A stretch of 64,000 bases of DNA from JASHUC01 sp035523875 (lineage in GTDB: Bacteria; Pseudomonadota; Gammaproteobacteria; Steroidobacterales; Steroidobacteraceae), in the NCBI GenBank assembly GCA_035523875.1, contig DATKPY010000016.1:1-64000 (forward strand). Direction: 5' to 3'. The notes beneath the pieces are model-generated. The model searched no databases and had not been told where the DNA came from. It worked only from the letters and a program-made list of their open reading frames with translations. The position numbers and the translations under genes are program-made. This document shows positions 52,010 to 61,222 of this stretch, one piece after another (the first letter of the stretch is position 1; every line of letters starts with the position of its first letter).

Positions 52010-53959
52010 TCAGCGGGCGCCTCGATCGTCGAAGTGGTAGCGCACGGTGAGATCGAACTCCCGTCCGGGCTCGGCATAGTCGTAGACGGGATTCGGCGGA
52101 TTCTCCAGGGCGGCGAGGTGATAGGTGCGACCGAGCGCGTTCGCGATGCGCCCCTCGAGCGTCCAGCCGCCGCCGAGCGCCGCGTCCCCGAGCAAGTTGA
52201 GGAGGAAGTAGCCACCGAGCGGAACGGTGTTGGCGGGATCGTCGAACCGCTGCCCTTCCCAGCGCGCCTGCGCCGCGAGGCTCGCGAACCCGCCGAGCGT
52301 GCGACGCACCTCGACGAACGCGGTGCTTTCGGCCCGGCGTGGCAGCAGGTTCCCGCTCGTGCCCGGACTGCGGTCGATCGGGTCGAGGCCGGTCGCCTGA
52401 CCCGAGACCCGCCAGCCGTCATGATGCCATTCGCCCTCGAGCTCGACGCCGCGGATGCGCGCCGCATCGAGGTTGATCGGTGTGTAGTCGGGCGGAGCGT
52501 AGGTAATGAGATTGCTGATGTCGCTCTGGTAGACGTGGAGCGATGCGCGCACGGTATCCCAGCGAGCGTCGAATCCGAGCTCCTCGGAGTGCGAGGCTTC
52601 GGGCTTGAGCGCGGGGTTGCTCGCCGGCGGAAACCCCGGCGTCGAGGGAAAGTACAGATCGTCGAACGTCGGTGCGTGGAAGGCCGTGCCCCAGGTCGCC
52701 GTGAGGCGGTACTGCCGCGTGAGATTCCACCCGGCGCCGAGATCGCTCGTGACGTGATCTCCGTACTGCGTGTCGTGCTCGTAGCGCACGCCTGCGAGCT
52801 CACTCAGGCTGCCGGTCGTGCCCTGCAGCTCGAGAAACGTCCCGGTGGTGTCGCGCGAGTCGCGCGTGAAGATGACCGGCGAGACCACCCCGTCGTACAC
52901 GTCGTAGGCGCCCACGTGGTCGCCATACCAATCGGAGCCCACGATCAAGCGCACCCAGCGGCTGAACGGACCATCGAGCTGCAGGCCCGCCTGATCGCGG
53001 CGGGTGACATAGCGATCCACCGGCGCCAGGTCGAGAAAATCGTAATCATCGTCGATGTCGCGCCCGAGGAGCGCGCGGAGCTGCCAACCGCCCCCGAGCG
53101 GTCCGTCGAGGTGCGCGGAGGTTACGCGCTCGACGTAGTTGGTCGCATCCGAGTAGCTGCCGTCGTACTGCGTGTCGGCGCTCGTGACGAGCGAGCGCAC
53201 GTCCGCGGTCCACCCCTCCCCGAAGCGGACCCCGCCCGCGAAGTCGCCCGCGCGATTGAGATAGCCGTCGCGCCGTACCGGGCCGCCGAAGCAGTCCGTC
53301 GGCGGCGAGGTGGGAGCGGTGCACACGTCGAAGCCCGCGGTGTGCAGGAGCTCGCCGCTTGCGCTCGCCCACAGATGCTCGGTCGCGCCGTTCACGCCGA
53401 GCGACTCATCGAAGGTCGAGTAGGTCCCGCCGGTCGCGCTCGCATCGACCCCCCAACCCGGCGCGGTGCCGTTCTTCGTGAAGATCTGGATCACCCCGCC
53501 CATCGCGTCCGAGCCGTAGAGCGCGGAGAGCGGTCCGCGCACCACCTCGATCCGCTCGATCTCATCGAGTGGAATGAGCTCGAAGGGCGGAGTGCCGAGC
53601 GTAGCGGAGCCCACCCGCACGCCGTCGATGAGGAGCAACGTCTGGTTTGAGTTGGTGCCACGGAGAAACACCGAGGTCTGCTTACCCAGTCCGCCCGTGT
53701 TGTCGATCTCGACACCGGCCAACTGGTCGAGCACGTCCTGCACCGAGAAACTCTGGTCGGCGTCGATATCGGCGCGGGTGAGCACGTCGGCGGACCAGAG
53801 CACGCTCTCGACACTGTCGCTCACGCGCGAGGCGGTCACGAGAACATCGGGCGGCTGCTGCGCGCACGCCCGGTGGACGACGAGAAGCGCGCAGGCCGAC
53901 ACCCAGCCAAATGAATACGCCGCGCGCGCGCCGGCGCGCAGGCCCTCGAGACCTCTCAT
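52010..53959 (-). CDS. btuB: BtuB-type TonB-dependent cobalamin receptor
   Basis: 649 residues from ATG 53957-53959; GAGGAG lies about 11 nt upstream. A signal peptide ending CAQQ is followed by a TonB box-like region (PDVLVTASR), a plug domain (QDVLDQLAGVEIDNTGGLGKQTSVFLRGTNSNQTLLLIDG, RGPLSALYGSDAMGGVIQI) and a 22-strand barrel with the C-terminal LTVRYHFDD. The plug pattern and the cobalamin riboswitch just upstream identify the substrate as vitamin B12 or a corrinoid. It takes these across the outer membrane with TonB energy. No btuCDF genes are in this window. Confidence 0.92.
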   Translation of the reverse strand: MRGLEGLRAGARAAYSFGWVSACALLVVHRACAQQPPDVLVTASRVSDSVESVLWSADVLTRADIDADQSFSVQDVLDQLAGVEIDNTGGLGKQTSVFLRGTNSNQTLLLIDGVRVGSATLGTPPFELIPLDEIERIEVVRGPLSALYGSDAMGGVIQIFTKNGTAPGWGVDASATGGTYSTFDESLGVNGATEHLWASASGELLHTAGFDVCTAPTSPPTDCFGGPVRRDGYLNRAGDFAGGVRFGEGWTADVRSLVTSADTQYDGSYSDATNYVERVTSAHLDGPLGGGWQLRALLGRDIDDDYDFLDLAPVDRYVTRRDQAGLQLDGPFSRWVRLIVGSDWYGDHVGAYDVYDGVVSPVIFTRDSRDTTGTFLELQGTTGSLSELAGVRYEHDTQYGDHVTSDLGAGWNLTRQYRLTATWGTAFHAPTFDDLYFPSTPGFPPASNPALKPEASHSEELGFDARWDTVRASLHVYQSDISNLITYAPPDYTPINLDAARIRGVELEGEWHHDGWRVSGQATGLDPIDRSPGTSGNLLPRRAESTAFVEVRRTLGGFASLAAQARWEGQRFDDPANTVPLGGYFLLNLLGDAALGGGWTLEGRIANALGRTYHLAALENPPNPVYDYAEPGREFDLTVRYHFDDRGAR

Positions 53960-54095
53960 GGGATCCGCCGCTCCTCGAACCTGCACCACCCGTGCCCAGG
54001 GCGCGGCGGGGATCGCTGGAACCGTCAGACGAGGCGCGGACGCTCAGGTCGAGACCGGCTGCCAGCACCGCCCACCGCGGTACCGTCGGCTTGCC

Positions 54096-54283
54096 TGCGA
54101 GGCCGGTCTCCGGGCTCTCGAGCTGAAGCGCGTTGCCGGCTTCGGGGCGGATCGCCTTCCCATGCCTCAGGCACAGTGGCTCGGTTGATCCGCCGTGGCT
54201 CGATTACCGTTGCGGGGGCAGCGTCGGTCTTGCACCGAACTTCCCGTTTTACTCCTGAGCGCGACGCTCCGGAGCACCTCGCA
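54096..54283 (-). promoter_or_regulatory. Cobalamin (adenosylcobalamin) riboswitch
   Basis: On the minus strand P1 is TGCGAGG (54283-54277) with CCTCGCA (54102-54096). Inside are the class hallmarks: ACGGGAAG, TTCGGTGCAAGACCGACGC, the B12 box core TGCCCCCGCAACGGTAATCG, and AGAGCCCGGAGACCGGCC at the 3' end. About 137 nt separate it from the btuB ATG. Binding of adenosylcobalamin is expected to shut off btuB expression. The divergent gene starting at 54375 is not likely under its control. Confidence 0.95.
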
Positions 54284-54374
54284 TCGAGCGGAAGCGTGCG
54301 CGCGCGGCGCGCAGCCGTCAAGGCTGGAGCGCAGGACTTCTCCGCGGGCCGGCCGTAGCGCAAGCTCTCCTGCA

Positions 54375-54839
54375 GTGAGCACCCCTCCGCGAGTCTCCTT
54401 GAGCGCGAGCGCCGAGCTCGCGGCGTACGCCGCCGTCTTGCCGCTCATCGCCTGTCCCCTCGTGATGGCCTTCGTTCCGAGCTACACACTGCGCCTGCTC
54501 GCCCAGGAGACGGCACTCGCCTACGGCGCGATCGTGCTCGCCGCACTCGGTGCGGTGCATTTCGGCCTGGCGCTCGCGGGACGCCTCGACTGGGGCGCGC
54601 AGCGTCTCGCTGCGGCGGGTCTGCCGGCCGTCTGCGCCGTGACGAGTGCGGTGCTGAGCGGCCAGCGGGGTCTCGCGCTTCTGATCGTCGGGCTCGGGCT
54701 GTTCTGGCTCTACGAGCATCGCGCCGTGGGCGAGGAGCTTCCCGAGGATTACCTGCGGCTGCGGCGCAACCTGACGCTCGCGGGTTGCTGTCTGCTCGCC
54801 ATCACGATGATCCTGTCGGACTCCGTGGGGCTTGCCTGA
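54375..54839 (+). CDS. DUF3429 family membrane protein
   Basis: 154 residues from GTG 54375. Four to five helices follow: LAAYAAVLPLIACPLVMAF, TALAYGAIVLAALGAVHFGLAL, AAAGLPAVCAVTSAVLSG and LALLIVGLGLFWLYEHRAV, with a C-terminal YLRLRRNLTLAGCCLLAITM. The placement of LGAVHFGLAL and of LPEDYLRLRRNLT matches the DUF3429 family. Its function is not known. Upstream in-frame sequence lies over the B12 riboswitch and was not taken. The next gene, DUF885, begins 90 nt later. Confidence 0.78.
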   Translation: MSTPPRVSLSASAELAAYAAVLPLIACPLVMAFVPSYTLRLLAQETALAYGAIVLAALGAVHFGLALAGRLDWGAQRLAAAGLPAVCAVTSAVLSGQRGLALLIVGLGLFWLYEHRAVGEELPEDYLRLRRNLTLAGCCLLAITMILSDSVGLA

Positions 54840-54928
54840 GCCGCGCACGTGCTTCCCTTGCTCGCCGCCGTTCTGCATCATCGACGGCCCGGGACCCCGA
54901 GCGCGGGGCTGCCCGTTCGGAGGCGCCG

Positions 54929-56755
54929 TTGATCTCACAGCGCGATTCCCGCCTGCACGCGGGTCGGCCCGCGGCGGCATGGTATCTGGCGCTGCTCGCG
55001 GCCCTCGGCGGATGCGCGAGCCCGCCGCCGCGGCCCACGGTGCGCCTGCCGAGCGCGGCGGACGTCGCGTTCGAGCGCATCTCCGACCGTTATCTCGACG
55101 ACATGTTGGCGCTCACGCCGGTCGCTGCCACCGCGCTCGGGGATCATCGCTTCGACGATCGCCTCGACGATATCGGGCCGACCGCGCGTGCAGAGCGCGA
55201 GGCGCTCGCGCGCGGGCTGCTCGCCGCGCTCGCCAAGCTCGACCGCGCGAGCCTGTCGCGCGCTCATCAGGTCGATGCGGCGCTGCTCGCGCACCGGCTC
55301 GAGTTCTTGCTGTGGCAGCTCGATACGCTGCAGGAGTGGCGCTGGAATCCGCTCCTTTACACCGAGCTCGCGGGCAACAGCATTTATCTCTTGATGGCGC
55401 GCGACTTCGCTCCCCTCGCCGTGCGGCTCGACGATGCGGCCGCGCGGCTCGAGGAGATACCGCGGCTCCTCGCCCAGGTCCGCGATACGCTCGATCCCGA
55501 GCGCGTGCCGCGCGTCTACGCCGAGACCGCCCTCAAGCAGAATCCGGGCGTGCTCATGCTCATCGACCAACTGATCGAGCCGCAGCTGCACACGCTTCCC
55601 GAGGCGGATCAATCGCGCCTGCGCAATGCGATCGAGCGCGCGCGCACGGCGATCTCCCAGCAGCAGATCTGGCTCGACAAGCGCCTGCTCCCGGCTGCGA
55701 GCGGAGACTTCCGCTTGGGCGCCGCGCTCTACGATCAGAAGCTCGGCTTCGAGCTCGATTCCTCGCTCACGCGCGAGCAGATCCGCGCACGCGCCGAAGC
55801 GGAGCTCACCGCGACGCGCGCGCAGATGTACACGATCGCCTCGCGGGTGCTGCGCGGCCGGGCCGGCGCACCGGCGCTGCCCGAGACACCGAGCCCCGAG
55901 GAGCAGCAGACGGCGATCGAGGCGGCGCTCGCGCTCGCGGAGGCCGACCAGCCGGGCCGTTCCGAGGTGCTGGCAACGGCGCGACTGGCCTTCGCGGAGG
56001 CCGAGCGTTTCGTTCGCGCAAAGGATCTCGTGACGATTTACCCGGATCCCCTCGAGATCATTCCAATGCCGGACTTCGAGCGCGGCGTCGCGCTCGCGTT
56101 CACCGATGCGCCCGGTCCACTCGACCAGGGGCAGAAGACCTTCTACGCGGTCGCCCCGATCCCCGAGAGCTGGAGCGATGAGCAGGTGCGCTCCTACCTG
56201 CGCGAATACAACGTGCGCGCGATTGACGAGCTCACGATTCACGAGGCGATGCCCGGACACTACGTGCAGCTCGCGCACGCCGACCGCTACCCCTCCCCGC
56301 TGCGGGCGGTGCTCGGCTCGAGCGCGTTCATCGAAGGCTGGGCCGTCTATGCGGAGCGGCTGATGCGCGAGGAGGGCTACATGAACGGCGATCCGCTCAT
56401 GCAGCTCGTCCAGCTCAAGTGGTACCTGCGCACGATCGCCAATGCGATCCTCGACCAGGCCGTTCACGTCGACGGGATGACGCGCGAGGCGGCGCTGCAT
56501 CTGATGGTCCACGACACCTTCCAGGAGGAAAGTGAGGCGGACGCGAAATGGGTGAGGGTCGAGCTCACCTCGGCGCAGCTGCCGACTTACTTCGTCGGGG
56601 TCCAGGAGCACCTCGCGCTGCGCGCCGAGGCCGAGCAGCGCTGGGGCAAAGCCTTCACGCTCAAGCGCTACGACGATGCGGTGCTCGCCTACGGCTCGCC
56701 TCCGATCAAGTACGTGCGCGCTCTGCTGTTCGATCTGCCGATCCCGACGAATTGA
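54929..56755 (+). CDS. DUF885 family lipoprotein, probable zinc peptidase
   Basis: 608 residues from a TTG at 54929, with GGAGG 5 nt upstream (54919-54923). The start gives a lipoprotein signal with lipobox LGGC. The DUF885 signature HEAMPGHY lies near residue 437 and keeps the H-E-x-x-P-G-H pattern seen in proteins of the family; a Glu-containing FIEGWAVYAERL follows, also conserved. A putative metalloprotease attached to the periplasmic membrane side is the best reading. The gene after it starts 43 nt downstream behind a LexA box. Confidence 0.88.
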   Translation: MISQRDSRLHAGRPAAAWYLALLAALGGCASPPPRPTVRLPSAADVAFERISDRYLDDMLALTPVAATALGDHRFDDRLDDIGPTARAEREALARGLLAALAKLDRASLSRAHQVDAALLAHRLEFLLWQLDTLQEWRWNPLLYTELAGNSIYLLMARDFAPLAVRLDDAAARLEEIPRLLAQVRDTLDPERVPRVYAETALKQNPGVLMLIDQLIEPQLHTLPEADQSRLRNAIERARTAISQQQIWLDKRLLPAASGDFRLGAALYDQKLGFELDSSLTREQIRARAEAELTATRAQMYTIASRVLRGRAGAPALPETPSPEEQQTAIEAALALAEADQPGRSEVLATARLAFAEAERFVRAKDLVTIYPDPLEIIPMPDFERGVALAFTDAPGPLDQGQKTFYAVAPIPESWSDEQVRSYLREYNVRAIDELTIHEAMPGHYVQLAHADRYPSPLRAVLGSSAFIEGWAVYAERLMREEGYMNGDPLMQLVQLKWYLRTIANAILDQAVHVDGMTREAALHLMVHDTFQEESEADAKWVRVELTSAQLPTYFVGVQEHLALRAEAEQRWGKAFTLKRYDDAVLAYGSPPIKYVRALLFDLPIPTN

Positions 56756-56775
56756 GCGGCGGGTTGACGCAGTGC

Positions 56776-56791
56776 CTGTATAAATATACAG
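56776..56791 (+). promoter_or_regulatory. LexA (SOS) box
   Basis: CTGTATAAATATACAG is a perfect 16-bp palindrome-type LexA operator (CTGT-N8-ACAG with an AT-rich centre). It lies 7 nt before the ATG of the radical SAM gene at 56799 and overlaps a possible promoter (TTGACG at 56764 and TATACA at 56785, 15-nt spacing). LexA would repress the gene until DNA damage. It is the only CTGT-N8-ACAG I found in the window, by eye. Confidence 0.85.
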
Positions 56792-56798
56792 TCTCGCG

Positions 56799-57866
56799 AT
56801 GGCTGGCTCGCTCAAAGGGCGCGGCGCGCTCTCGAATCCCGCCGGGCGCTTCAATACCACGCAGACCGAGCGGGTCGATGACGGCTGGTATGCCGAGGAA
56901 GCCCCACCGAGCGTCGCGACCCACGTCGCGCCGGAGCAGGCGCGCTCGATCATCTCCACCAACGACTCCCCGGACATCCCGTTCGAGTACTCGATCAATC
57001 CGTATCGCGGCTGCGAGCATGGCTGCCCCTACTGCTACGCCCGCCCGAGCCACGCGTACCTCGGACTGTCGCCCGGCCTCGATTTTGAGACTCGCCTCTT
57101 CTACAAGCCCGACGCCGCGCAGCTCCTCGAGGCCGAGCTCGCGGCGCCCGGCTACGTCTGCAAGCCGATCGCGCTCGGCTCGAACACCGATCCCTACCAG
57201 CCGGTCGAGCGCAAGCTCCGCGTCACGCGCTCGATCCTCGAGGTCCTCGCGCGCTGCCGCCACCCCGTCACCGTCGTGACCAAGGGAGCACTCCTACTGC
57301 GCGATCTCGACCTGCTCGCCGATCTCGCGCGCGACGGGCTCGCGAGCGTCGCGATCAGCATCACCTCGCTCGATCCGGAGCTCAAGCGCTCGCTCGAGCC
57401 GCGCGCGTCATCGCCGCAGGCGCGGCTGCGGATGCTGCGCGAGCTCACGGCCGCTGGCGTGCCGGCGGGCGTGCTCGTGGCGCCCGTGATCCCCGCCCTC
57501 AACGACCACGAGATGGAGGCGATCCTCGAGTCCGCCGCGGATGCGGGTGCCCGCTGGGCGGGGTATGTCGTGCTGCGACTGCCGCACGAGCTCGCGGCGC
57601 TCTTCCGGGAATGGCTCGCCGAGCATCAGCCCCAGCGTGCTCAGCACGTGATGTCGATCGTTCAATCCCTGCGCGGCGGCCGGGACAACGATCCGCGTTT
57701 CGGCTCCCGCATGCGTGGCGATGGCGTATTTGCGGAGCTGCTGCGGTCACGGTTTCAGCTCGCCTGCCGACGGCTCCATCTGGGAGCGCATCGGCGGCAT
57801 CCGCTATCGACCGACCGGTTCCGGCCCCCTGGGCCAGGCGGCAGCCAGCTCAAGCTCGAGATCTAG
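56799..57866 (+). CDS. PA0069-type radical SAM protein (SOS gene)
   Basis: 355 residues. The 4Fe-4S cluster Cys lie at residues 72, 76 and 79 in CEHGCPYC, followed by YARPSHAYLGLSPGLDFET. Further family strings are LGSNTDPYQPVERKL and VAISITSLDPELKRSLEPRA. This matches the PA0069/Rv2578c group. Members make a 5'-deoxyadenosyl radical; their substrate in DNA damage response is unknown. From memory PA0069 belongs to the LexA regulon of Pseudomonas aeruginosa, and the LexA box at 56776 supports the same here. Confidence 0.92.
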   Translation: MAGSLKGRGALSNPAGRFNTTQTERVDDGWYAEEAPPSVATHVAPEQARSIISTNDSPDIPFEYSINPYRGCEHGCPYCYARPSHAYLGLSPGLDFETRLFYKPDAAQLLEAELAAPGYVCKPIALGSNTDPYQPVERKLRVTRSILEVLARCRHPVTVVTKGALLLRDLDLLADLARDGLASVAISITSLDPELKRSLEPRASSPQARLRMLRELTAAGVPAGVLVAPVIPALNDHEMEAILESAADAGARWAGYVVLRLPHELAALFREWLAEHQPQRAQHVMSIVQSLRGGRDNDPRFGSRMRGDGVFAELLRSRFQLACRRLHLGAHRRHPLSTDRFRPPGPGGSQLKLEI

Positions 57867-57984
57867 GCCCGGAACAACACGGCGTCACTCGGGTCTACCT
57901 CCGGACGCTGCCGACGGTGGCATACTGCCGAGCGGGCACGGCTCTCGCTATGACGGTGAAGGGAACGGTCCGAGGTCCGCGGGG

Positions 57985-58536
57985 ATGCAAACGCAGCAAT
58001 TGGGGCTGATCTGCGGCATCGTGCTGCTCACGCTGAGCGCATGCGCAACCGTGAGCCGGCCTCTGCCGCTCGCCGACACCGATCAGTCGAGTGACGGAAG
58101 CGCTGCGCCCGCGGAGAGTCCGGGAGCTCCGGGCACACCCGGCAAATCCGGCGCGCCCGGGGCGCAGGCCGGTAACGGAGGAGGCGCCCGGGCGGGGAGC
58201 GGCAGCGGCGCGACGACCGGCGGATCGGGCGGCAGCGGAGCGCGCGCCGCGAGCGGTCCCGGCGGCCCCGCGCTGCAGCCGGCCGGCGTGGCGCCGGGCA
58301 CCCCGGCGGCGGGCACCCCCCTGCGCGCCGCCGTGGCGGTGGAGCTCGACGACCGCGCGAATGCGGGTGGCGGCTCGGGGAACGGGGCGAGCGCCCGCGT
58401 GACCGCCGATGGCAACGACGACGACATCATCGCGCGGCGGCTGCGGACGGCGGCGGAGCAGGAGCACGATCCGGTGCTGAAGAAGAAGCTCTGGCACGAA
58501 TACCTGCAGTACTTGCGCTATGGCCGAGCCGAGTAG
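57985..58536 (+). CDS. Lipoprotein with collagen-like linker
   Basis: 183 residues from ATG 57985 (GAGG 9 nt upstream). Lipoprotein signal LGLICGIVLLTLSAC with lipobox LSAC. About 110 residues of Gly, Ala, Pro and Ser follow, with Gly-x-y runs such as GAPGTPGKSGAPG. A charged helical end (DIIARRLRTAAEQEHDPVL) closes with LWHEYLQYLRYGRAE, the only part with a likely fold. Its last 17 nt overlap the kinase start, so it is the first known gene of the kinase operon. It is likely an anchor or tether in the envelope. Confidence 0.78.
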   Translation: MQTQQLGLICGIVLLTLSACATVSRPLPLADTDQSSDGSAAPAESPGAPGTPGKSGAPGAQAGNGGGARAGSGSGATTGGSGGSGARAASGPGGPALQPAGVAPGTPAAGTPLRAAVAVELDDRANAGGGSGNGASARVTADGNDDDIIARRLRTAAEQEHDPVLKKKLWHEYLQYLRYGRAE

Positions 58537-61222
58537 CCGAGCGAGCCCGTTCCTCGCGGGCAGCGGCCTGCGCCTGTTCGGGCGCTACATCCTGATCGGC
58601 AAGCTCGGTGCCGGCGGGCAGGCCGAGGTATGGCGGGCGCGCGATGAGACTCGCGGCGCTGAAATCGCACTCAAGATCCTGCGGCCCGCGCTCGCTGAGA
58701 GCGCACGAGCCCGGGCAGCGCTCACGCACGAGTATGCGATCGCGAGCCGGCTCGATCACCCGCTCATTCTCAAGATCTACGCGCCGGAGCGCGATGCACG
58801 CGTGGCGGCGCTGCCGATGGAATTCGCTCCCGGCGGCGATCTCAAGCGCCTGCGCGGTGCCCGGTACCTCGAGATCGTTCCGGTGCTGATGGAGGTCGCC
58901 GAGGCGCTCGCGCACGCGCACGCCCGCGGTGTCGTCCATCGGGACCTGAAGCCCGGCAACGTGCTGTTCGATGCGAATGGGCACGTGCGCCTCGCGGATT
59001 TCGGCAGCGCGGATTCGCTCACCGCGGCCGGTGCACGCACCGAGGGGTCGCTCCCGAGTGTCTCGCCGTTCAGCGCGAGTCCCGAACAGCTGCGGGGCGA
59101 GCCCGCGAGCGCCGCTGACGATATCTACGGGCTCGGCGCGCTCGCCTACGAGCTGCTCTCGGGCTACCCGCCGTACTACCCGCAGTTCGACCTCGCTCGA
59201 GCGCTCGCGGAGCCCGTGTCCGAGCTGAAGCCCGCACATCATGCTCCGGACCCGCTGATCGAGCTCGTGATGGCCATGCTCGCCAAGCGCGGCGCCGACC
59301 GCCCGCCCAGTATGCTCGAGGTGAGCGAGCAGCTTGCCGCGACCCTCAACGACACGCAGACCTTCACCTTCGAGCTGCCGCCCTCGTCCCTGTCCTCGCC
59401 GGCTTCGCTTGCGACCGTGCCGCTCGACGAGCTCCTGCACGGGGTACCGACGGTCGAGCCCGCTCGCGCTTTCGAGCGCGCTTTCGAGCCCGAATCCGAG
59501 CAGCCGGTGGACGCGTTCGCAGCATCGGCCCCGACCAAGCTGCGCACGTGGCGCGAGGCGCCGTCCCTGCGCGTGGTGCCGCTCGAACCCTCGTCTCATC
59601 CGCCCGACCCAGCACCCGACCCAGCGCCCGAGCCACCGCGTAACCCAGCCGTCGAGCCGCCGGCCGATCAGGATCTGAATACGCTCTGGGCCGAGTTCGG
59701 CTCCCAGCGCGCGCCGAGCCTCATGCGGCTCGAGCCGATGAAGCATTCGCGCTGGCCGTGGATCATGGTCTTGGCTGTCGTGATCGCGCTCGGCGCCGTC
59801 GCGAGCTCCGTGTGGCTGCCGCGCTGGGCGCCGGATCTCGCCGACTGGTCGCCGCGCGCGCTGCGACTGCCTCACTGGCTCGTCCCCGCGGGCGTGACGC
59901 AGCAGCTCGCGAGAATCGAGGATCACGCGCCGGGAATCGATGCCGCCGCGTCCGCTCCGGGTGCGGCCCCGGCGCCCACGCAGTCGACGCCCGCACAATC
60001 GACACCAGCACCCTCGGCGGGCACGCAGGCCGCGGGCGGGCCGGTCGTTCACGCAACCCAGGCCGTCGTCGCGCCAGCCGCCGCAGCGCATCCGAGCGAG
60101 ACCTCCGCATCGCGTAAGCTCCTGCAGCAATTGCGGCACCTCGATACTCGGCTCGCGCGGCTCGCTCGGCAGGGTGCGCGTGTCTCGGACGACGCCGATT
60201 ACACGGCGGCCCGGAAGAGCCTGCGCCAGGCACGTCAGGCCGCGGCGGCGGGCAGGAGCGAGGTTGCCGCGCAAAGGCTCGCGCGGGCCGGGCAGCAGAT
60301 CGACGCGCTCGAGCGCAGCATCGCGCTCGACTCGCTGCCGGTCGCGGCGCCGCGCTCCGCGCGCGCGCGGGCCGGGGTTGAGCGGCTCCTCGCCGATGGC
60401 GCGCGGGCCGAGGCGACGCGCGAGTACGCGCGCGCCGTGCAGGACTACGCGCAAGCGTTATCTCTCGATCCGGTCAATGCCGTGGCGCGCGCCGGAGTCG
60501 CGCGCGCGAGCGCATCCCTCGGCAGCGGCGACTACGCGAAGCAGCTCGCACTCGGGCTTGCTGCGCTCGGCGCGGGACAGCTCGATGCCGCACGCACGGC
60601 GTTCCTCGCGGCTCTGCGTGTCGATTCGAGCGGGCGCGAGGCGGCCGCGGGCCTCGCGCAAGTGTCGGCGGCGCTGCGCGCGCAAGCGTTCGTGGAGCTG
60701 CGCAACCGCGCCGCGCAGCTCGAATCCGAGGATCGCTACGGCGAGGCGCTGCAGACGTACGACGCGGCGCTCCGCATCGATCCCTCGCTCTCCGCTGCGC
60801 AGCAACGCCGCGCGCGCGCGGTGCTGCGCGGACAGCTCGCGCGGCGACTGCGGTCGCTCCTCGATGATCCCGAGTCTCTCGCCTCGCCCGCCACGCGGGA
60901 GCAGGCCGTGCATCTGATCGCGCAGTCGCGCGTCGCACCGCCCGATCCGGCGGTACGCGCGCTCGCCGCGCGGCTCGAGACCTTGCTGCCTCAGTTTCAA
61001 CAGGTCGTCCATCTCGCGCTCGTCTCGGACGATGCAACCGAGGTGCAGATCAGCGAGATCGGCTCGTTCGGCATGTTTTCGCGGCGCGAGCTCGACCTCA
61101 AGCCCGGAAAATATACCGTGATCGGCACCCGCGCCGGCTATCGGGAAGTCCGCGAGAGCCTGACCCTCGAGCCCGGGCAGGATGGCGAGACCATCAGCGT
61201 CCGCTGCACAGAGCCCATCTGA
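58520..61222 (+). CDS. Membrane Ser/Thr protein kinase with TPR-like and PEGA-like C-terminal domains
   Basis: 900 residues. N-terminal Hanks-type kinase domain (about 20-285): glycine loop GAGGQAEV, ALK Lys52, catalytic Asp142 in HRDLKPGN and DFGS at Asp160; the APE site is SPEQL. A Pro/Ala-rich linker leads to one membrane helix at about 411-432 (WIMVLAVVIALGAVASSVWL). The C-terminal half is helical with TPR-like units (ARATREYARAVQDYAQAL, DRYGEALQTYDAALRI), then a PEGA-like end (KPGKYTVIGTRAGYREVRESL). The kinase is cytoplasmic and the repeats should be periplasmic. Stop and next start share a base (TGATG). Confidence 0.9.
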   Translation: MAEPSSRASPFLAGSGLRLFGRYILIGKLGAGGQAEVWRARDETRGAEIALKILRPALAESARARAALTHEYAIASRLDHPLILKIYAPERDARVAALPMEFAPGGDLKRLRGARYLEIVPVLMEVAEALAHAHARGVVHRDLKPGNVLFDANGHVRLADFGSADSLTAAGARTEGSLPSVSPFSASPEQLRGEPASAADDIYGLGALAYELLSGYPPYYPQFDLARALAEPVSELKPAHHAPDPLIELVMAMLAKRGADRPPSMLEVSEQLAATLNDTQTFTFELPPSSLSSPASLATVPLDELLHGVPTVEPARAFERAFEPESEQPVDAFAASAPTKLRTWREAPSLRVVPLEPSSHPPDPAPDPAPEPPRNPAVEPPADQDLNTLWAEFGSQRAPSLMRLEPMKHSRWPWIMVLAVVIALGAVASSVWLPRWAPDLADWSPRALRLPHWLVPAGVTQQLARIEDHAPGIDAAASAPGAAPAPTQSTPAQSTPAPSAGTQAAGGPVVHATQAVVAPAAAAHPSETSASRKLLQQLRHLDTRLARLARQGARVSDDADYTAARKSLRQARQAAAAGRSEVAAQRLARAGQQIDALERSIALDSLPVAAPRSARARAGVERLLADGARAEATREYARAVQDYAQALSLDPVNAVARAGVARASASLGSGDYAKQLALGLAALGAGQLDAARTAFLAALRVDSSGREAAAGLAQVSAALRAQAFVELRNRAAQLESEDRYGEALQTYDAALRIDPSLSAAQQRRARAVLRGQLARRLRSLLDDPESLASPATREQAVHLIAQSRVAPPDPAVRALAARLETLLPQFQQVVHLALVSDDATEVQISEIGSFGMFSRRELDLKPGKYTVIGTRAGYREVRESLTLEPGQDGETISVRCTEPI

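Noticed and set aside
58091..58402. Alternative frames in the Gly/Ala/Pro-rich lipoprotein gene
   Set aside because: All three frames are open because of composition; only one has a start, lipobox and link to the next gene.
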